DNA of 64,000 nucleotides from Paramyrothecium sp. XJ0827 (GCA_020881915.1 JAJFPB010000005.1:2976001-3040000), one strand, 5' to 3'; positions 43,086 through 54,622 are shown, counted from the first letter of the stretch. Made by a program: numbers and translations. Notes: a model not told the origin generated them from the sequence alone.

Positions 43086-43329
43086 ACCGATCCCCTGGAC
43101 GCGAAGTTGAAACAAAACACAACCCGAACCCCCAACCGGCCGGAACCCCCCAAAGTCCCACCTGCCTATCTGCTTCTCGCCTCGCCAGGACCGCTTGTTG
43201 CTAGCCAATCCTGACCACCCTGAACCCCCCAATAGGCAACTGGCCAAGCCAACCATTTGACCCCAATCCTTCGACTCCCTCCATCATCCCACTCTCATCC
43301 CACGCTTTCAGCGTCATCGTCTGCCCGTA

Positions 43330-44781
43330 ATGGCTCCAGCAGCTACTGGGGATGCCGCGCCAATGCATCTACCCGTCCACAGCACGAAGCCATCTACTGT
43401 CACTGCATCTGTCCTGCATGGGCCTCGCGACTTGCGATTGGTAAGTAATGTCTTCCACAAGGCTTCTGGCCGCCATGTCTGCCGGGAGCCTCATAGCATA
43501 CATAGACCGTCTGGCCGAGGCACACCGCTGACCCGCATAAAACATACAGGAAACTAGGACCCTGGAGGAGCCTGGTCCCGGCGAGCTGCAGATTGCCATT
43601 AAATCGACGGGCATTTGTGGCTCGGATGTGTCTTACTACAAAAAGTTTGCCAACGGAGATCTATGCGCATGCCAGCCACTCTCCCTAGGTCACGAATCCT
43701 CGGGTGAGGTGGTTGCCCTTGGACCGCAGGTTCAAGGCTTCAGAATCGGTGACCGCGTTGCCCTTGAGGTTGGAGTTGCCTGCGGACAATGCGGCATCTG
43801 TCGCAACGGCCGTTACAACCTCTGCAAGAAGTTACGGTTCAGGAGCAGTGCCAAGACGTATCCTCATTATCAGGGCACGCTCCAGCAGAGGATAAATCAT
43901 CCTGCCGTTTGGTGTTACAAGTAAGTCCATTTTCCTGCCGCTCCGGCAATCAAAGCGCACCGCTGACTCTTCGCAGACTTCCTGATCATGTATCCTATGA
44001 TGCTGCGGCGCTTTTGGAACCACTTTCTGTCGCTACGCACGCTGTTAATCGTGCTACCCCGGCGCCAGGCTCAACTGCCCTTGTCATCGGCGCCGGCACA
44101 GTCGGCTTGCTTACAGCGGCCATGGCACGACAGTCCGGTTGCACCAACGTGACGATCACGGACGTCGATGCTGGCAGAGTCAACTACGCCATAACCAATG
44201 GCTTTGCCACTCATGGTTTTGTCGTCCCACAGCGACTGCAGTCCTCATCCAGTAGCGTTTTCAATGCTTCCGGTACATCAACACCTGACTCTGGTGGTGC
44301 CATGACTCCTGTCAGTGTCTTCTCCACCGCAAGCCAGTTCGACGGTGCGAAAGCACTCGCTGCCGATATTCTGGCCGTGACCAAAGAGCAAGATGCCTTT
44401 GTACTTGAGGAAGACGAAGACGGAGTCGACGTCACCTTCGAGTGCACTGGAAAGGAGGTGTGCATGCAGACAAGCCTCTACGCGACGAAGCCTGGCGGGA
44501 AGGTTGTCATGGTGGGAATGGGAACCCCTGTGCAAACGCTGCCTCTTTCCGTGGCTCATCTCCGGGAGATTGACATCCTTGGTATTTTCCGTTACGCCAA
44601 CACGTACCCAACGGGAATTCGACTGCTCTGCGCCCAGGGCAAGAATGGTCTTCCCAGCCTTGACAAAATGGTCACCCATCGATTCAAGGGTCTCGACAAA
44701 GCCCAGGGAGCTTTCGAGCTCGCGGGCCGGACCTGTGACGACGACGGAAATTTGGTGCTGAAGGTTGTGATCGAGGCGTGA
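43330..44781 (+). CDS. Zinc-dependent sorbitol/xylitol-type dehydrogenase (MDR family)
   Basis: Probable NAD-dependent polyol or alcohol dehydrogenase. Three exons: 43330-43440, 43550-43920 and 43977-44781, 428 aa. Introns begin GTAAGT and end ACAG or GCAG. The GroES-like half shows the catalytic zinc set GICGSD and LGHESSGEV, and the structural zinc cysteines ACGQCGICRNGRYNLC (C-x2-C-x2-C-x7-C). The Rossmann half has VIGAGTVGLL and an acidic end (DVDAGR) that favours NAD. Residues ~247-309 form a Ser/Thr-rich then acidic loop (SSSSSVFNASGTSTP, EEDEDG) that is longer than in typical sorbitol dehydrogenases (~350 aa). The substrate cannot be set from sequence; sorbitol, xylitol, L-arabinitol or another alcohol are all possible. 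It converges with CSN6. Confidence 0.92.
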
Positions 44782-45245
44782 AAGCTTGCCGATCGTTTGT
44801 ACGTAGAAATGAACTATAGAATGGGCCCCGGCACCCCTCATGCGGTGAAAGGAATTGGGATGCAAATGGCTGGTCTCTCTGTCTCACGATTTATTCCCCC
44901 CCTCTCTTTGGTATGGCTGGCGGAGATTAGACATACACCAAGATTGGTTTGATGTTTAGAATAATACAACAGGTTACAAACTCTCACGACCGTTTTATTG
45001 ATCAAGTGGCAGCCTGGTAGCTCAATGCTTGAGTTAGGTCTCGAATAGACCTGCCGTTGTGTGCCAATGTCTTTATGAAACAGTAAACATGTATATGTAT
45101 ACAACGATTTATTTGTATCGTTGCCTATTGCGTTATCTCATTACGGTTTGTCGTTGGACCTTTCTCCCTAAACACCGTACGCCGATGGTCTATCAAGGCA
45201 AAATACTCTTCGCACAATTGCGTCTCGGTCCGGCAACGGACACAT
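44782..45245. other. Intergenic between convergent genes
   Basis: 3' flanks of the dehydrogenase and CSN6 genes. It holds a small inverted repeat (GGTCT-CGAAT-AGACC, 45035-45049) that could form a short hairpin. No gene. Confidence 0.5.
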
Positions 45246-46536
45246 CTATATGAGAATGTCACCTGCACCTGCGAGGTTGAAAGAGCCGCTTCCCTGGAAG
45301 TCACCGCCCCCTCTCCGACTAAACGATTTGGCTCCCTCGATAACGTTGAACTTCTTTGTGACATCTCGCGCCAGGCCCGCGCCCTGGATAAGGTCGTTGA
45401 GGAGGTTGATAAGGTTCACGTCGTTCGTTTCGTGGAGCACCTCTGTCTCAAAGGCGTCCTTGTCGGAGGGGATGACAAGGTCGAGCCGGCTGACGAGGGC
45501 TTGGATCTGGCGGAGCACGGTGAGAGAAGGCGTCGTGGAGTCCGTGTCCATGCTTTCGGGCTCGCTCGTCTGGCCGTCGACGAAGGAGGGTGGGAGACGC
45601 TCGAGGTATCGAGTGATGAGCTGAATCCTGGAGTGAAGCATCTTGATGGCGTTTGCCCTTGCCGTGAGGGAAGCAATCATCTCGTCCTCTTCCCGCGAGA
45701 GGACCAAGTTGTCGTCCTCAAGCGATTCCTTCTTCTCTTCGGGGAGATTCTCGACGAGCCTTCTTTTGCCCTTTCCGTTCGATTCTATGGTGCGGGAGGG
45801 CCGTTCCTCCTTTGTGGCGCCAACCGAAGCGCTTCCGCCAGCTCCAGCCACGTAGTTCATGCTGATCATCTCTGTGTCGTCCGTCTCGACCGAATATGGC
45901 ACCTCGCGGAACTTCAGCTTCAATTTTGGTTCTCCGTCGTCCATCTTCTTGTCCTCGTCGTCCTGATCCAGTCTCGGGTCGTCGACTTCGTAGTTGCTCT
46001 CGTATATCGTCAGTGGGAGCTTACCGCCCACCGAGTGATGGAGGACCTCTTCTGGATGGAAGCCGAGGAGGATCGCCGCCTCGTTCCACCCTTCGAGCAG
46101 TTGTCTGTGCACTGGCAGGATCGTCGGGGTAGGTCCAGTCGAGGGGAGCAGAGTGTACCAGCCAACGAGATACAAACGACGGTCCTTGTGGACAGTAGTC
46201 ACTGTCGAAAGAAGGTTAGCCACTGGCTCGAGAGAGAAGTGCGGTTCGCTTACTCTGCTCTAATCGAGTGCCGAACTTCTCGCCATCAATCAGGTAACCA
46301 CCTTCGACCTCGGGCGCCTCGCGCGTGTGGCACTCAAAGGCATGCTCGATGGTAATCTCGCGCCCATTCTGCTGCCCTAGCAAGGCTCCAATTATCGGTC
46401 CTTGTTGTTGCCTAAGGGTGTGTCGTGTGATGTAATCGGAGATGGTGAGGAGGACGAGAGGGTGCAGGACAGCTTGGACCTGGGCAGTCTTCTGGCTCGA
46501 GAAGAGCGCATTGGTATTGGAGCTCGGGGCGTCCAT
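45246..46536 (-). CDS. CSN6: COP9 signalosome subunit 6
   Basis: Non-catalytic MPN subunit of the COP9 signalosome, which removes Nedd8 from cullins and in Aspergillus and Neurospora governs development and light responses. Two exons: 46536-46254 and 46201-45246, intron 46253-46202 (GTAAGC...GACAG), 412 aa. The MPN domain covers ~15-165 ([44 protein letters not shown]). The catalytic JAMM signature (HxHx10D) is absent, as expected for an MPN-minus subunit. A Lys/Glu linker and a helical C-terminal region (~265-360) follow, the latter serving complex assembly. The tail is Gly/Ser-rich ([11 protein letters not shown]). Confidence 0.95.
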
Positions 46537-46977
46537 GTCGCCGGTGTTAGCGGGACTGATCCGCTGGTTTTGAGGAAGTTGGAGAAGGGTAGAAGTTTTG
46601 GGAACGACCTGCGTTTGTAGATTTGGGCTCCAATAGATTGTTCAAGGTGCGAAAGTCAAGTGAGGTGAGGTAAGGTGAAGTCGCTAGAGTGGGATGGTCT
46701 TAGGTACACTCCTTAGCAACGGCAGCTCTCCATTTGCCCCGCGTTTGTGGGGTCAGGTCGACGCCAAAGCTGCTACCTGGTCAGCTTACTCATCGAGTTA
46801 CGAGCCTCAAATAAGGTAGCTTGGGTATTTCTTAAATCCCGGAAGATGAGCAAAAGGAGCAAGACTGTAAAGTTTCATTGTAATTGTGTTCCTCAACACA
46901 GAGACTATGCAATGCCTAGGCCTCGAATACCATCTTGGTCTTACAGGTTGATTCGCGGAAAAGGGGTATATTCTTGA
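46537..46977. other. Intergenic: CSN6 promoter and 3' flank of the MFS gene
   Basis: 0.44 kb. GTGAGGTAAGGTGAAG-type words near 46660 and a TAGGTACA word near 46702; no gene. Confidence 0.5.
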
Positions 46978-48896
46978 CTATTTAGGAGATGGGCCCAGAA
47001 CCGAGGGCTTTTCAGCGCTGGGCCTCTGCTTGCTCTTCCTAATGTTCTTCCACTCCATACCGAAGGCGCAGAGAAATTGCGCGCACGAGAGAGCGGTGGC
47101 AACAATGAAGATCCGGGTGAACGCGCCATTGTATGCGTTAACAACCACTCCGCGTAACTCCTCGGGCACAATACTATGTAATTCTGTCGCACCGCTCCCG
47201 AGGATTGCTTTGGGGTCGAGACCTGACTCATGGCCGAGCCTGCTCACAAGAAGACTACTCAGAATCGTCTGGCCGACTGGGACGAAAATGGCACCCGCCA
47301 ACTGCTGAGCAAAGAAGGTGATCGCAATACCGGTTGGAATATCTTGCTTCGGCAACGTTGTCTGCACAGCCAGGCTGGCCGTTTGCATACCAAAGCCAAC
47401 TCCAAAGCCGACGAGGAACTGATAGGCGATCCATTGGGGAGGTCCTGTGCTCGGACTCAGGGTCGTCAAAAGCCCCTGACCAATACTCATCAAGCATGGG
47501 CAAATAAGCATGGAGGGGACATAGTAGCCTATGCGCTTGATGAAGATGCTCGACACAAATGACGAGACGACCATGCTCAAAGCGAGAGGTAGTGTATATA
47601 CACCCGAGTCGATAGGATTAACACCCTGAGATGTTTGGACTGCCAGCAGGTCAGCACGAAATCCGCAGCGGTAGTATCAAAAACTTACACCAAATGGGGA
47701 TGTAGAAAACGCAAAGCATCAAAGCACCAGATAGAAAGAACACAAACCACGTTCCCGCCAGCATCGATCGCTGTTTAATGATACGGAGTGGCAACGATGC
47801 AGAACCCGGCATCATCACTTGGACAACGCCAAAAGCAACGGCAGTTACGCCAGATATGCACAATAGAAGAATTACGCGCCAGTGACTCCACGTGTATATC
47901 GAACCACCCCACTGTAAGGCGAGCACAAGGCATGCTACGGAGGGTATGAAGAAGGCTGTGCCTAGCGGGTCAAGCCTCGCAACTTGCTTCAAGAACGACA
48001 CGTCATCCGGCGGCAATGCTGGTGATTTGAGCAGAAAGAAGAAAAATGCAGATGCAACAGCACCTATCGGTATGTTCATGTAAAAACACCACCTCCAAGT
48101 TGCTTTCTCTGCAAAGGCGCCTCCGATGATTGGCCCCGCGACAGACGCGATGCCGAAAATGGTACCGAACATGGCTAGCAACAACTGTCAGAGTCGGCGA
48201 CCACACGATATGCAGGCACTTACATTGAAAAACGGGTCTCTTATGCAGTGGTACCATGGGGATGATGACCATCATGCCCCCGGTAAAGATTCCAGCAGAT
48301 CCAAGTCCAGCCACGGCTCGACCAAAGATGAACACTTGCGAAGATCGCGCCGCGCCGCAAATGAGTGACCCGGCCTCAAATATGGCGATACTGCAAATGA
48401 GAGTTGGCTTGAGGCGGTAGAATCGATATATGCGGCCGAAGAGTAATTGAAAGGCGGCGGTTGTGAGCATGTACGCGGAGCCGTACCAGCCGATATCCCC
48501 CAAACTCCCAAAGTCGTTTGTAATGCTCGGAATAGCCGTGGACAAGATGGTGCGATCAAGCGCAACCATGAACAATGAGACGAAATTGGACAGCATTATG
48601 AGCCAAAACCTGACAGTCTTAGGCTTGTAATTGTTCTCCGCCTCTTGTTGGAAGGCCGGGCCGGGCCGCACCGGGGCCGGACCCCCCACCCGTTTTAGGG
48701 CCTCCGGCTCCACATCAGTGGCATGAGCGGATGCGACCGAGTGCAGAGGCAAGAGTGATGAGCGCTTCTCCGAGCTAGCCCCTAGTTGATCAAGGACGCT
48801 GTCCACGGTTTCTACAAGGGCGGGTACCGGTGGGCTCTCCGGTTGGGGGGCATCCCTTGTGTTGGGTGTCTCGGCGCCACTGGAGAGAGTGGCCAT
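46978..48896 (-). CDS. MFS drug:H+ antiporter, 14-TM (DHA14/DHA2) type
   Basis: Plasma-membrane exporter of toxic or secreted small molecules; substrate unknown. Three exons: 48896-48224, 48174-47689 and 47639-46978, 606 aa. Introns have GTAAGT donors and GCTAG or GGCAG acceptors; the chosen joins give FQSMFGTIFGIAS and PIWFQTSQGVN, both normal for this family. About 95 cytosolic residues come first, then 14 predicted TM segments. TM1 is followed by LDRTILSTAIP, which carries the acidic residue typical of this group; motif C in TM5 reads GIASVAGPIIGGAF and marks antiporters. The C-terminus is short and basic (KNIRKSKQR). The first in-frame ATG gives MATLSSGAETP. It is divergent from the Zn2Cys6 gene, a pairing often seen for exporters and their regulators, but regulation is not shown. 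Confidence 0.93.
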
Positions 48897-50208
48897 GATC
48901 GTCAAGACCCAAGAGAATGGGCTGCAGCCAACGTTTCGAGCGGCGTCTCGTAAGCCGGATCCTGGGTTTTTCGAGTTGGATCATACCGCCATGACCATAT
49001 TGTTTCAGAGATGGCGGCATGTAGGAATGGAGGCTAGGTAAGGGTGGGAGACAACGACATTTATTCCACAGCATGACCAGTATCTGCACTGGCCTTAAAA
49101 GAGCGTGCGTCTAGGCTCCTCGCTTGTCGTATGTTCAGGTGAGCTGCAAGGGAAAGGTTATCCATGCCTGGATAGAACTACTTGCTCAACACAGCGTATC
49201 ATTATGATGGAGGTCGCCTCCAGGCGCATCTGTCTAGGAATGTTTCCTGGTGCCATAATCTGTTCGACGGGGTGCCCCGGCCAGCGTGTTGCCCACGCAG
49301 ACTCCGTCTTGTTGCAAATACTGGAGATTGAACTCTAAACAGAGGCCACCGTGGGCGTGAGCCTGGGGTTTCCCCTTTTTGTTTGACATGAAGAGAGGTT
49401 TCATGGGATTTCGACGCTGTTGTTGGCCGTGGGTGAGTTGCAAGATGTCAGACGCTAGTCCGTTTCTGGGACTGCAGCTCTGCTCGCCCCCGAGGCACCA
49501 CCCGGCAGGAACGCTTCGGGACCGAGACTGAGCCTTTTATCACCGGCCACCCCAAAGGCCCATTCCTCCATCTGCATCGACCCCTCTCTAACGAATTCTA
49601 GCCCAAGCGACCACAGCCCCCGATTGATGAAGGATTAGATGACGCCCGAAAGGTCCGAAACTTGCGGTGCAGGATTCGCTGCTCATCCTGGCTTCTAGAA
49701 CAATTTCCAAGACTGGCCACTCGTCCCGCGAGAGGACCTCTACTCGGCAGCTGGGGCCCGCCCATGCACCTGGTCGGGATTACGTCCTCAGGCTTGCGCA
49801 TCAGGCGTCGCCCTCCTCAGGCGCCCGTGCCATTTTTGCCACGAACTACCGTGCCTCGATTTAGAGACGGGACGATCTGACGCTGCGTGTCAGCATCCCC
49901 TCGGTGGCTTGAGCCGAAGTCGACCCCCCCCCCCAAGACGACACATCCTCAGCCCTACCCTTCAGACGAGGCTGAAGTTGACACTACCATTCATGCATGT
50001 ATTTGTATAGGCTTAAGATAGCCTTGGTTTGAGTGGTGCTTGGCTGTGGGCCCTATTTTCAAGGTAAATAAAACGGTCCCTTCCAACCCCTGATCCCCCT
50101 TTACATCATGATCCTAGATATGAATCTTGATCGCAAATGTAGAGACGAATATAGAAATGCTGAGAGTTGCGTAGGAGAACTGTATCCTCTTGGATACATA
50201 TAGAGGCC
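48897..50208. other. Divergent promoter region MFS exporter / Zn2Cys6 factor
   Basis: 1.3 kb shared upstream region. It contains a run of 11 C at 49924-49934 and no credible coding frame. Zn2Cys6 proteins bind CGG repeats of either orientation; CGG words are present but I found no convincing paired site by eye. Confidence 0.55.
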
Positions 50209-52871
50209 ATGTCGGCCGAGGTGCCCACCTCCGGCTCGGCTTTCGGCCTACAGCCTGCTTTGCCCGTGCTACAGCATCAGCAGCAACAGCAACAACAGCT
50301 ACAGAACCTCCAGAGACAGTCTCAACCCCAGCAGCAATCTCAGCAGCAGCAGATGCAGCAGCAGCAGCAGCAGAACGACCTGGCCGCAATGAAACTAACT
50401 CGCGGCACCAGCTGTGTGCTGTGTCAACAACGAAAAGTCAGGTGCGACAAGAACAAGCCGTGCGCCAATTGTGTGAAAGCCGGAGTTGAATGTAAAGTCG
50501 TTCCGCCACAGCCTCCTAGGAGACGTAAAAAGCGCCTCCAGGAGAAGGATTTGATCGACCGCTTGAAAAAGTACGAGTCCCTCCTTAGCGAACATGGCGT
50601 CAAATTCGAATCTATTGGTCAAGACTTGCGGGGCGACAGCCAACAGCTAGACGATGTGGATGAGCTACAGGATGATTTCGAGGGACTCAAGACGTCTCCA
50701 GAAGCCAGTGCATCTCCTTCTGTGGCATCAACATCCAACGCGGAAAAGTATGCCCTTATCCCTGTAACCCTGGCACGCGACTAAGAAGTGCATGTGCTAA
50801 CTCGCATAATGTCTAGACCTGCTTGGTTTTCTTTGCATAAAGAGGTGTGTGCGCCAGCTATCTGCGACCTTGTAGAGGCTTACAATACTGACACACTATG
50901 CAGTTTAGGGCAAGCGAACAGCTGCTTCAGGATTCGTCAGAGGATGAAGAAGTCGGTCACTCCACGATTCATCGCGCCTTCGACAAGATGTTCGATAATC
51001 AAGATGGCTTTCCTTTTATTGTAGGCGGTCGTACAGAGTCTATCACGCATTGCCACCCCACCACCATCCACATATTTCAGCTATGGCAAATTTACATTGA
51101 CAACATCAACCCGCTTCTCAAGATGACACATGTGCCTTCAGTACAGGGTCGTGTCATCGAAGCCACAACCCGTCTTGAAAGTGCGCCAAAGAATATCGAG
51201 GCTCTAATGTTTGGCATATACGTTATGGCTATCTCAGGCTTAGACGATGCTGAGGTGCAAAGACGTTTCAATCAGAACAAGAAAGACATGTTGGCACGTT
51301 TCTTCCCAGCATTACAGCAGGCTTTGGTCAATGCCAGTTTCATGCGTGTAGACGACCCGATTTGCCTGCAGGCCTTTCTACTTTACCTGGTACGTGTGAT
51401 AGGCCGCCCTTTGCACGTCTTTGATTTAACACAATGCCCACAGCTTGCCGTACGGTGGTATGTAGATCCTCGCCAGGTATTCTGCTTAGTAGGGATAGCT
51501 GTGCGTCTCGCCCAGCGAATGGGTCTTCACCGAGATCCAGCTGGGTTTGGGCTCCCTCCATTTGAGGTAGAGCAGCGTCGCCGCCTGTGGTGGAACATCG
51601 TGGGGTACGATCGCCGTATTGGGGAAATTACAGGATCGACTGTCACCGCCCTTTCCACAGGAGGCGACTGCAAACTGCCCCTCAATGTGAATGATAGCGA
51701 CCTCCATATGGATGGCACAGAGCTACCGACGCCGCATACCGGGCCGACTGAGATGTTATTTGCGTTGGCGCGAATGGAACTCTCGATGGCCGTTGCAAGC
51801 AACAGTAACCGCGACAGTTTCAAGATGAACAACGCAGAAAAAGAAAAGGAGAAAAACAGTCCTAATGTCAACTCACCGTCGAAGCCGTCGGGGCCAACAA
51901 TCCGTCTCGCAGGACAGGAAGGTCCAGGTTATACATTGGATGGCTTTTGTGCTCATATCGAGGGCACATACCTTTCACACTGTGATCCCAAGATACCCCT
52001 CCACTTCTTCACCTTGACCATGACGCGTCAAGCTTTGTGCAAGATGCGAGTCATGAACTTTCTTGTCCGAATACACAACGCCGAAGCCATGCCATTGAAG
52101 GAGATTGAGCGTGACAGCCTCTTTCTACAAGCGATCCAGATGATCGAGTATGACAACGTTGTGTACTCATCTGAAAGCCTGCAGCCTTTCAAGTGGTATG
52201 CGATGCATTTTTTTCCGTTTCCGGCTTACATGTTCCTGGTCCAGGAGCTACGGAATCGGGTAGCAGGTCCCATGGTTGAAAGGGCGTGGGAGGCCATCAC
52301 GGCCAACTACGAGCTTAGAGGCATATTAAACCACTTACACAACCCAATGCACGGAGCCTTTGCGGGAACATTTATCAAGGCATGGGACGCACACGAAACC
52401 TACCAGCGCAGCGCCGGGCGCCCCAGCACAAAGCCTTATTTTATCGGCGTCTTGCAAGAACGTGTTGAAATGCGTCGTCAAGCGCGGGCCCAAAATCGCC
52501 AAGATCCCAATCTTGACCAAGCTCCCGTCACAATTCCTCGTCTACATGATCAAACGCAAAGCTCGAATGGCTCACCTGCCAACGCAACAATGATGACGCC
52601 TCCGGTGGACTCCTCAATGGTGCCAGTTCAGGGTGTTGGTCCGATGGGCCCCGCACCCCCTGATGAGTCTGCTGATATGGATTGGTCCTATCTCGTGTCA
52701 AGCTACGGAGGTTTTAGTGGTGGAGGTGGAGGAGGAGGTGGTGGTGGTGGAGGCTTCAATCAATATGGTGGCTTCGGCCCGCCAATGGGACCTATGGGGC
52801 CCATGGGCCCCATGGGCGGGATGGGCGGAGGTCCTGGCGGAGGTCAGATGTTCAACAATCGAGGCCCATGA
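50209..52871 (+). CDS. Zn2Cys6 fungal transcription factor
   Basis: Fungal-specific regulator; targets unknown. Four exons: 50209-50747, 50817-50844 (28 nt), 50904-51389 and 51444-52871, 826 aa. Residues ~22-55 are Gln-rich. The binuclear zinc cluster is C69 to C96, spacing C-x2-C-x6-C-x5-C-x2-C-x6-C (CVLCQQRKVRC, CANCVKAGVEC), followed by a basic linker and a short coiled coil (LIDRLKKYESLLSEHG). The micro-exon joins to give KPAWFSLHKEFRASEQLL and then the acidic DSSEDEE. The Fungal_trans domain covers ~280-560 (VGIAVRLAQRMGLHRDP, RRRLWWNIVGYDRR). The 54-nt intron 3 has no stop in frame. The C-terminus is glycine-rich, then MGP repeats. The start is the first ATG of the frame (MSAEVPTSGS). 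Confidence 0.92.
52727..52758 (+). repeat. GGN glycine-coding repeat
   Basis: A run of GGT/GGA codons encodes an almost pure glycine stretch near the C-terminus of the Zn2Cys6 factor, followed by repeated ATG-GGx-CCx (Met-Gly-Pro) codons. Confidence 0.9.
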
Positions 52872-53427
52872 GCCGGCTGTACATAAGTAATGAATGTTTG
52901 AGGGTTTGGATGTGATTTAATGAGGCGTTGGGATCAAGGGTATACCAAACAGTCGGGCGTGGTGGGCATCATATGTATAAGGAAATATTCAGAGAAGCTT
53001 TCGAAGACACATCAAGCCCTCAGCAAGTGATATACAGCGAAAGATTCTACCGTAAGTAACATTGGTTGAACTATCGGATGCACGAAGGATCATCTTCGCA
53101 AAGCGATGAGTCAGTAAAGTCCTACTACCAGCCTTTGGCAAAATATGCTATGCTAATGCATCATGATCATTCCACACATATCCCGCAGATCATGCCGGGC
53201 CGTGATGCCTCTTAACCTAATAGTAAATAGAGACCATTTCGATAACCCCCTTCTTGAACGCCTTTTCCAATGCAATATGTGTACACTCGGACCACCTATT
53301 ATGCAAAAAGGAATAAACAAATAAAAAGAAGAAGACAGCTGCGCTCGCAGTCGTCCGAGATAAAAGTTGCAAGAGCTTTGAAGTTGTAAGCTGCAACACA
53401 TCAACCAGGAAATAGATTTTCGTTCAC
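52872..53427. other. Intergenic between convergent genes
   Basis: 0.56 kb with the 3' flanks of the Zn2Cys6 factor and the methyltransferase. AT-richer than the genes; no frame of interest. Confidence 0.5.
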
Positions 53428-54622
53428 TCATATGGGTTTCTGACCCCAGCAGTCGATGAAATCAAGCCGGGCATGTATGCGAGGATTCTGGAAGGCGTCG
53501 AGGATCCCCTGCCCCAGGTCGTTGGCCTCCTCGAGTGATAGTTTGAGAATGTCGTACCTGTTCAGGATCGCGACGACCCAGTCCTCACAGACGCTCTGGG
53601 CGAACAGGCCTATTTCTCGCTGCTTTGCGTCGGGGTGCCAGCGCCCTACTGGTATCTTGTTGTGCGCCTCCTGAACATTGACGAAGCCTTTCTCGCGAAG
53701 GATGTCCGGGATCTGGCGCGGCAGATGGAGGTTCCAGCCATATACCTCCTTGTAGCACCCACCGACAATCGTGTAGAGAATATTCATAGGATGATCATCT
53801 CCCACGGTGTCATCGTCGGAGAAGACAAAGGGGACAATCTCGTGACATTCGAACCAACCACCTGGCTTCAGGTTCCTACCAGCGCCATTAGGATAGCTCA
53901 TAGAGGAAAGACATTCTGCCGCCAGAATCGGTGGGATTTAGACTTACTCAAAGGACCTTTCAATGAGCCTGCAAGGATCGCATAATGTCTGCAGCATCGC
54001 CCTCACGTGGATCAGATCGGCATCACCATAGATTTTGGTCCAGGGCCGGAACTCGTCCTCCAGGTCTTCGACGCGGAACTCGAGATTGGGAGCGGTCCAG
54101 TGAGGCTGTATAGGGGATATATCGGTGCCAATGACGCGGGCACTGGGGAAGTGTTCTGCCACTAGACTCGGGGATTAGCTACGGAAGGGGGGTTCGGCGG
54201 GCGCGGTTGGGATGGTGCCCGTTAATGGGACGCACCGTCCTGAGCCCAAAAGCCGACGCCGGTGCCTAGGTCGACGATTTTCTGGGGATGATCGCCTATG
54301 GGAGCCAGCAGAAGCTTGCCCTCGAGGAGGTAATCGACGTAGAGCTTGTGCTTTATGGCTTCACGGGACTGCTCAAGATCGTCATTGGGCATGCCGTAGC
54401 GTCCTTGTAGAAAGGCCTGGTACCGTCTGTATATGTCAGTGACGGGCGTGCTGAGGCAAGTCCAGGCGCATGGGCTCGTGGAGGGGACCGGAGTGGCGCT
54501 TACCTCCCGTGCTCGTAGGAATAGAGCAGGCGGCCCGTGGCAATGGACGTGAACTCAGACGGGGATGCAATCGAGGAAGCGTCGAAGTCTGACGTGACCT
54601 CGTCCGGGTCGTCTAGGTTCAT
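53428..54622 (-). CDS. LaeA-like SAM-dependent methyltransferase
   Basis: Class I methyltransferase of the large fungal LaeA-like group; target unknown. Four exons: 54622-54504, 54426-54236, 54161-53948 and 53875-53428, 323 aa. Introns: GTAAGC...ACAG, GTGCGT...CTAG, GTAAGT...GTAG. After a Ser/Thr/acidic N-terminus the family signature YSYEHGRRYQAF leads to motif I (VDLGTGVGFWA), then the acidic end of beta-2 (VIGTDISPIQP), NLEFRVEDLED, ADLIHVRAML, and post-motif LKPGGWFECHEIVPF. These are all typical of the group, whose members include LaeA itself and many enzymes of secondary metabolism or unknown role. It is too divergent for me to call it LaeA. It converges with the Zn2Cys6 gene. Confidence 0.92.

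Larger units (their letters stand above)
37592..43329. other. Gene-poor 5.7 kb region
   Basis: The largest gap in the window. Frames up to ~236 codons exist (for example 41346-42056 plus), but they are Arg/Pro/Ser-rich, overlap others and have no family likeness. Small repeats: two copies of GCCAACTCACATTG near 38311-38341, CTGCACT/ACCTCTG units at 40821-40870, and AGAC units at 43066-43085. The segment ~42040-42420 is clearly more AT-rich than its surroundings. The last ~400 bp should be the promoter of the dehydrogenase gene. No tRNA was recognised. Confidence 0.6.

Noticed and set aside
45010..45050. tRNA-like words (TAGCTCAAT and GGTCTCGAATAGACC)
   Set aside because: The two would-be promoter boxes are only ~20 nt apart, the T-arm loop would be 5 nt, and no cloverleaf can be drawn.
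45432..46355. 307-codon plus-strand frame opposite CSN6
   Set aside because: It is antisense to a confidently identified CSN6 gene and runs across its intron.
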